A DNA stretch of 64,000 nt from Larix kaempferi (Eukaryota; Streptophyta; Pinopsida; Pinales; Pinaceae): NCBI GenBank assembly GCA_027924585.1, contig BSBM01001719.1, positions 8,552,001-8,616,000 on the forward strand, read 5' to 3'. The translations under genes and the position numbers were made by a program. The notes under the pieces were generated by a model, which was given only the letters and a program-made list of their open reading frames with translations, made no database searches and was not told the origin of the DNA. Every line of letters starts with the position of its first letter. The first letter of the stretch is position 1. This document shows positions 58,759-64,000 of this stretch, in pieces.

Positions 58759-59518
58759 GATACACATGCTTCATCTTCACTACCACCACGTGTACCCTCA
58801 CGAGGCAATCGTGGTGGTGGAAGGAGGAACTAGGAGAAATAGATTGTTTTTTCATTTTACAGTTTACTAGATAGGATTTAAATCATAGCTCAGTTTAGTT
58901 ATGCTTCATGGCACATGCAGATAGCCAATTTTTGTAAACAAAACTATTTGAATTTTGGTACTTAATGATGTACTTTCCTATTTGGTACTTTACTACTTAA
59001 TGATGTACTTCCCTATTATATGGTTCTAACTTCTAAAGGTTGTATGTTTGTAATTGATAGAATCTAGATGGTTTGTATTATATATATATATAAACGCTTT
59101 CGAGACGCTTCGCTTTCGACCATTTTTTGAAAAATGCGCACCCGCACTCCTGCTTTCCGCTCCCGCTTCCGCTTTGCTCCCATGCTTCGACAACATTGTT
59201 TGAGACAAGTTGGGAAAAGACTAGTTCCAAGTTGCTAGTTTTGAGACAGTGCCAATTAAGGCTGCATGCAAACTGTTGGTGAAGAGTATTCAACTAGGTC
59301 TGCATAATCAGAATTCCAAACCTTATAATAGGTTTGATTGGTCACATAATGGAAGTTTGTAGTCATCCCCTTTGGGTTGCACCATAATTCATCATTGTCG
59401 AAAAGCTGTCTACTTGTGTCCAGTGTGAAGCAAATCACCTAGTTTGGGGAATTCCGATTCTCTTAGGCTGTGGTGGTGTTAACATCTCTGATCTTAAGAT
59501 TGGGGATATTACATCTAT

Positions 59519-62500
59519 CCTTAGCTTTCAAGATTTAGGATTTTAGATGTTTCTTCCATGTGTGCCTAAGGAATTGTTGTATGCATCATCCATCCTTGCA
59601 CCTTCCTATTGCGATCCCTTTTTTTATTTTTTCCTTTGATATTTCATTTATTTACATTTCATAGCCCTTTCATTGTCTTATTCCCTTTTGCTTTAGATTT
59701 GGCTTTGATAATTTGGGACAAGGGAACCTGGCTTTTTTGTAAGGGGAGTATCTCCCATAATTTTCCATTTGCATTTACATTTAATTTTTCAGCATCATCC
59801 TTAAGAGTACTAGACTCTTTTGACTTTACTTGAAGTGTTCATACATAGGAATAGTAATGAGACCTTAGATTATCACTAATGACATATCATTGATAAAGGG
59901 GAAGATGAAGGGGATAACACAGTTCCAAGGCAGATCACACCAAAAAAAGACTATTACATGAGTAATTGTTTTAAGCATATGAATCGTTATATGAGCATAA
60001 AAGTAACAATCCATGCAAACATATCGTCATATACGAAAACATGCTATAAGAGATATCATAGCACGTGTAAAAATTTCTACAACACTTAGTTTTCTCTTGT
60101 AGAAGTTTCGTCAAACACTTAGTCACATCTAGATTTCATACTCCAATAATTTTCACCATTAATGCAAATATACCCACATGCATTCAAATGTAACTATGAG
60201 CATAAATACAAGTAAAAAAGCAAACCGCAGCAGAATAATGAACAATGAACAACATTTAACATACGCATTTGACACCTTGATTTTTCAGATAGGCCCTTGG
60301 AAGAACCCCGAAGGGAAAGCCAATTCCAAACGAGAAATTTATTAATGAACTCAAAGGAGAAATTCTAAGTTTACAACATCATATAAATCGACATTAAATG
60401 ATTGTACTTTTCAACATAAAATGACTGTACTTTCCTTGAAAACTATGCCTCAATCCACTTTGAAATCTGTGCACATGCGTTTTTGTACGGACTGTCAACT
60501 GTATGAATTGTACTGTTGCTACAACCACCTTGAACTGCATGCTAACTCACTGCCTTTTCTTTATGGACTATACAGTTTTGTAACATCAATAAATACCTCG
60601 ATTTTTGTGCCCGCTTGCCTTGAAATCTATGCTCTTATACTGTTGTACGACCTATTGTACGACTTGTGTATGCGCTTATCATTAATGCAAATTCTTTTCT
60701 TGGATTGCTTGCCCACACTTGCATTGGGAAATGTGCCCTTCCTAAATGTTTCCCTCTTCTCCTTCATGTCTTCTCTCAAAATCTCTCATTGAACAATGTG
60801 CCTCTCTCTCCCTCTTAATGTCCTTTTTATAAACTCATCAATGAATAACTATCCTAACCATAAATCTCAATGGCCAAGATTAAATCTTGCCTTCACAAGA
60901 TCAACGGATGTGACTTAATCTCAAGTTGAGATCACTTAAATCACTTAAGTCTCCAAACTTTATAAGTCACTTTTATTCATTAAATAATAAAAGTACCCCA
61001 CTTAACTGTTATAACCAAACTTGTAGTTGCCCCTAAAAGGTGGATCTGTAAGGATGGTAGAGGGGATGGGCAACCAAAGAGGTGAAACCAAGATAGCCTC
61101 GACTCCCAATGGATGGTTGTCACACCAATCGAGGCAATCTTCACTTGATTTTGTCTTAGCCCAATACAACAATGGAGGAGACCTAGATCTACTCCCGACA
61201 GAGAGATCAAACCAACACACCAGATCAAATCGAAAAGGGATGAAGTACGTAAGGTGTATGGTGAAGTAAACCCTAGATCTATGGATGAAGTCACAAGGTG
61301 AGTAATGGATTGGATCAAGAGGCTTAAGCAGGATAAATTTGATCCAACTTGGTTATGCAAGTGACTTATGAGATTAAACACTAGATCCAGAATCAAGGTA
61401 CTAGTCAAAGATGAGAAAATCCATTGCCTTGGGAACCGTGTCCAATGCAGGGAGGTTAAGGACAAGATTGGGGCTAACCAGTACCAAAAGATAGACTTGA
61501 TGAAAGGTATGACAGTATCAATGCACCCAAGTCTTAGAGAAAAGATCAAAACAACGAAAAATTGGATAAGTGAGGAAGTGCACTAGGGTTGAGGGATCAG
61601 TGCCTTGGAGTTTGGGCCCAATGGAGTCACCCAAGCATGACGCCTGGGAGAACCCACTTTGGGTTTGACCTGATCTACAATACCCAGAAAGGATTTGCCA
61701 ATTGATCAAGGGATTTGATCAATAGATTTTTTCAATTATTTTGAATGAGGGCTTTAACAGTAAAATCTTTATGCCAATGGATTGGAACCAAGAAATAGAG
61801 AACAAACCTGTGGATCTTACCTGGATAACCTTGTAGATGCCTTGATGATGATGATCTATGCAAGCTCGATCAATTTGAGAAGATTTGGAGTAGTTTTCTA
61901 TGAGATCGATTTGCCCAAGGAAGCCAATGCGCCCTCCCTACTGCACAACAAACGTCAACAATATCAGATTTGATGCATCAAGAGATAAAGACAAATGCCA
62001 CAGAAGAAATAGCAAGAAGATAGCATAGATCACAATGATACTAATGATAACCCCCTGATACAAGTGATGGCAAGCCAAGCGAGTTGAGGAAGCCCTACAA
62101 AAACGCCCAAGTTGAAGTCGCCCTCCTGTAGACAAGACAAAGTTTCCACAAAAAATAGATCTTACCACAAATACCCAAATGCTAAGATGCGATAGACTTT
62201 TCAATCACCATCGAAGAACACTAGATGCAAAGGAGACCCAAGAATTTCTACAAGAAGTTTCTCTATTATCAAGATTCCAAGAGCCAAAGACCCTTTACAA
62301 TGAGAAGGTCTCTCCTTAAATAGGATGGAGAGATACCAAAACCCTAACCACCTTTTGAATGGATGGCTAAGATTAAAAGATCAAAATGATCTAATCAATG
62401 TTTGAGATGAGCTCAACATAAAGTACATGGATCAATATAACAATATAACAGTATCAATGGACCAAATCGCCAAAGGAGAGAGGGTTCCACCAAATGCCAA

Positions 62501-64000
62501 TGATAAAACATAATAACTAGCTCATGGTGGGTCTAGGGGGCAATATCTATCCTCCCTAGTCAATCCCCATGGCACAATCATAACATATGAACAATCCTAG
62601 CACCAAATCGTGCCTCTCTCGGAAAGTCGTGAGCCTCCTGTTGTCTCCCAAAACTGACATGCGTGTGCGGAAGCCCAAAATGTAACACACCAGCTGGATG
62701 ACAACTCTTAGGAGAGAGGCCAATGTCACCACACTCCTATCCTCTTCACTTCAGGTTGGCTCTTCTCCAACTCAAGGGGGGTATCCCTAAGATAGGATCA
62801 CTAAGGCAGATGCAACGAAGGCAAGGTGAATTGAAGAGGCTGCCTTAGGAAACGCTTGTAACAGAAAAATGGGTTTTGAAATAAGTGATGGGAAAGTTGG
62901 GAGGATCAGTCCTCGAGGAAAGGCCAGTGCCAATATAACAGAGGGGCGAATGGAGTCAAAAGAGAGATCAAAGGGGCCTTGTGTCATATGTGACTGAGGG
63001 GGAAAGATCGCATTATTGAGCAAGCCCTGCTCAGTCTAGTGTTTGGCAATCAGAAAGAGTACTTCTTCTTCTCTAGCTGCGGGAGGTGCGCTATGCAAAC
63101 CAAAGATCAATATTGCACAATCAAACTAGATAAAATGCAAAAATCAACACCTGCGTATGCACGCTCACAAAGGGAAAAAGAAAGCAACTACTAAAAGTTA
63201 TTCGCCAAAGGGAAAAAGAAAGCAGGCTGCTGAGAATTCTTCACCTTCCAACGTGGTGGATTGTCACCCTTCTATGACCTCTTACAGAAAGAAAAGAAAA
63301 TGCAGAATCTAGATTTACTCACACTCGTATAAAAAATCACAAGATCATGCCACAAAAATACTCAGTTTATCCAAAGAATCCCATGGTATTTTTCATTAAG
63401 CTTCAAGGAGAAGAAAACTCCCCGGTTTTTCCATGTTTACAATGAAGGAAAATGGCTCCTTTATAGGCCCAAAAAGGAAAAAATAATAATAAAATAATGA
63501 GAAAGGTGGATCTTAGATCCACCTTTTTCTCCACCGAATCCCCCAAAGCTAATAAATCCCACTAAAAGCTACATGCTCCAACAACCACGTTTCAAATAAA
63601 AAGGAACACCGAATTTCTCATGAGACTTTTCAAAACTCCATGTAACAACGAGGATATCCCAACGTAGCCACTAATACCCTGAAGGCGTGGAAATGTACAA
63701 GCCGCCAAGTGAAAAGACAAGGGTTCACGTATCAAAACTCCAACTAGTTTCACCGAATAACAAATAGCACACTGCACGAAATTTTCTCCTTTGTAACCAG
63801 CTGGCACTTAACTGATCCCTCAGCTTGTGACGATGGACTCGAATTTTGCTGATCGAAAGTCACGGTTCTCTCTAACACAACTAACTGGTGATGACTAGTG
63901 ATGAGTCTTGACCAAACGAAGCTCTAGTTGCAGTTGTCAACAGAAAACGCTTGATCCAAGGTGAACTCGGCTGGCAATGGGAATGGTTGCCAACGTGGAT
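59519..64000. other. Non-coding DNA with LTR-like promoter motifs, no gene
   Basis: Minus-strand TATA-like boxes with leaders occur near 60830 (TTTATAAAAAGG), 62315 (TATTTAAGGAG) and 63460 (CCTATAAAGGAG); the last two are each followed by CATTGTAAA. They may be LTRs of related elements, but no ends, primer sites or coding domains could be fixed. Larger frames here (60421-60792, 60980-61549) show no family. Confidence 0.35.

Larger units (their letters stand above)
56628..59198 (+). mobile_element. hAT DNA transposon, internally deleted
   Basis: Flanked by the 8-base duplication TTTGAGAC (56620-56627 and 59199-59206). Ends are imperfect inverted repeats: left CCTAGTTACTGAAGCGT, right (reverse) CAATGTTGTCGAAGCAT. 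Both subterminal regions are GC-rich with many GCTTC/GAAGC words. It contains the BED finger, DUF659 and hATC dimerisation parts, but the catalytic centre is missing. 2571 bases. Confidence 0.85.
55074..59513 (+). mobile_element. Gypsy solo LTR with TSD, interrupted by hAT
   Basis: Starts TGTAATGTCCCC and ends GGGGATATTACA, flanked by TCTAT on both sides (55069-55073 and 59514-59518). Without the hAT insertion and its duplication the LTR is about 1861 bases. TATA box TTTATAAACGG near 55656. A G-run is at 55552-55561. Same family as the LTR at 20915-22884. Confidence 0.85.

Noticed and set aside
60421-60792. 123-codon plus-strand frame
   Set aside because: No recognisable domain and hydrophobic by composition.
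60980-61549. 189-codon minus-strand frame
   Set aside because: Leucine/serine-rich, no family pattern; lies in LTR-like DNA.

Overview
The window looks like nuclear DNA of a seed plant, most probably a gymnosperm (conifer-like). It is AT-rich and made almost entirely of decayed, nested LTR retrotransposons, with a hAT DNA transposon, a MITE, a tRNA-type SINE, a plastid-derived clpP fragment and one recognisable host exon. Gene density is very low and almost every transposon reading frame is broken. No bacterial feature (operon, Shine-Dalgarno site, CRISPR) is present.

Layout. 1-3.7 kb: Ty3/gypsy remnant (+) with protease, two Gag-like segments, RT and an LTR-like promoter. 3.7-5.9 kb: minus-strand gypsy 5' end (gag, tRNA-Asp-type primer-binding site, LTR). 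7.1-13.6 kb: a Tat-like gypsy element whose extra RNase H lies before RT. 13.6-15.6 kb: end of a chromodomain gypsy element with its 3' LTR. 16.9-17.8 kb: possible hAT-like fragments in a tandem duplication. 18.0-24.2 kb: an old copia element with truncated 5' LTR and a 3' LTR split by a gypsy LTR. 24.36-40.37 kb: a 16-kb minus-strand LARD-like element with matching LTRs, PBS, PPT and 5-bp target-site duplication (TSD); it carries a nested copia element (28.94-35.95 kb) with its own LTRs and TSD. 40.6 kb: a MITE. 43.6-44.6 kb: gag remnant. 44.58-47.74 kb: a small LTR element bounded by TSDs with an extra inverted LTR at one end. 47.9-49.9 kb: LTR-like DNA, microsatellite, SINE, clpP fragment. 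50.77-51.00 kb: first exon of a sphingoid-base C4-hydroxylase gene; no later exon was recognised. 52.6-54.5 kb: copia fragments in two orientations. 55.07-59.51 kb: a gypsy solo LTR with TSD, interrupted by an internally deleted hAT element with its own TSD. 59.5-64 kb: no gene recognised, several LTR-like promoter motifs.

The observations most worth following are: (1) an array of about 16 short stem-loops with a conserved loop and changing but complementary stems between pol and the 3' LTR of the nested copia (34138-34575); (2) the LTR element with both outer ends being U3 ends and a palindromic LTR-LTR junction (44581-47744); (3) unusual domain orders in two gypsy pol genes; and (4) exon-like sequence where the integrase of the nested copia should be. 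The nested insertions give relative ages: LARD before nested copia; solo LTR before hAT; gypsy LTR after the old copia LTR.

All identifications are by reading motifs; no database search was run, and divergence figures are hand estimates.
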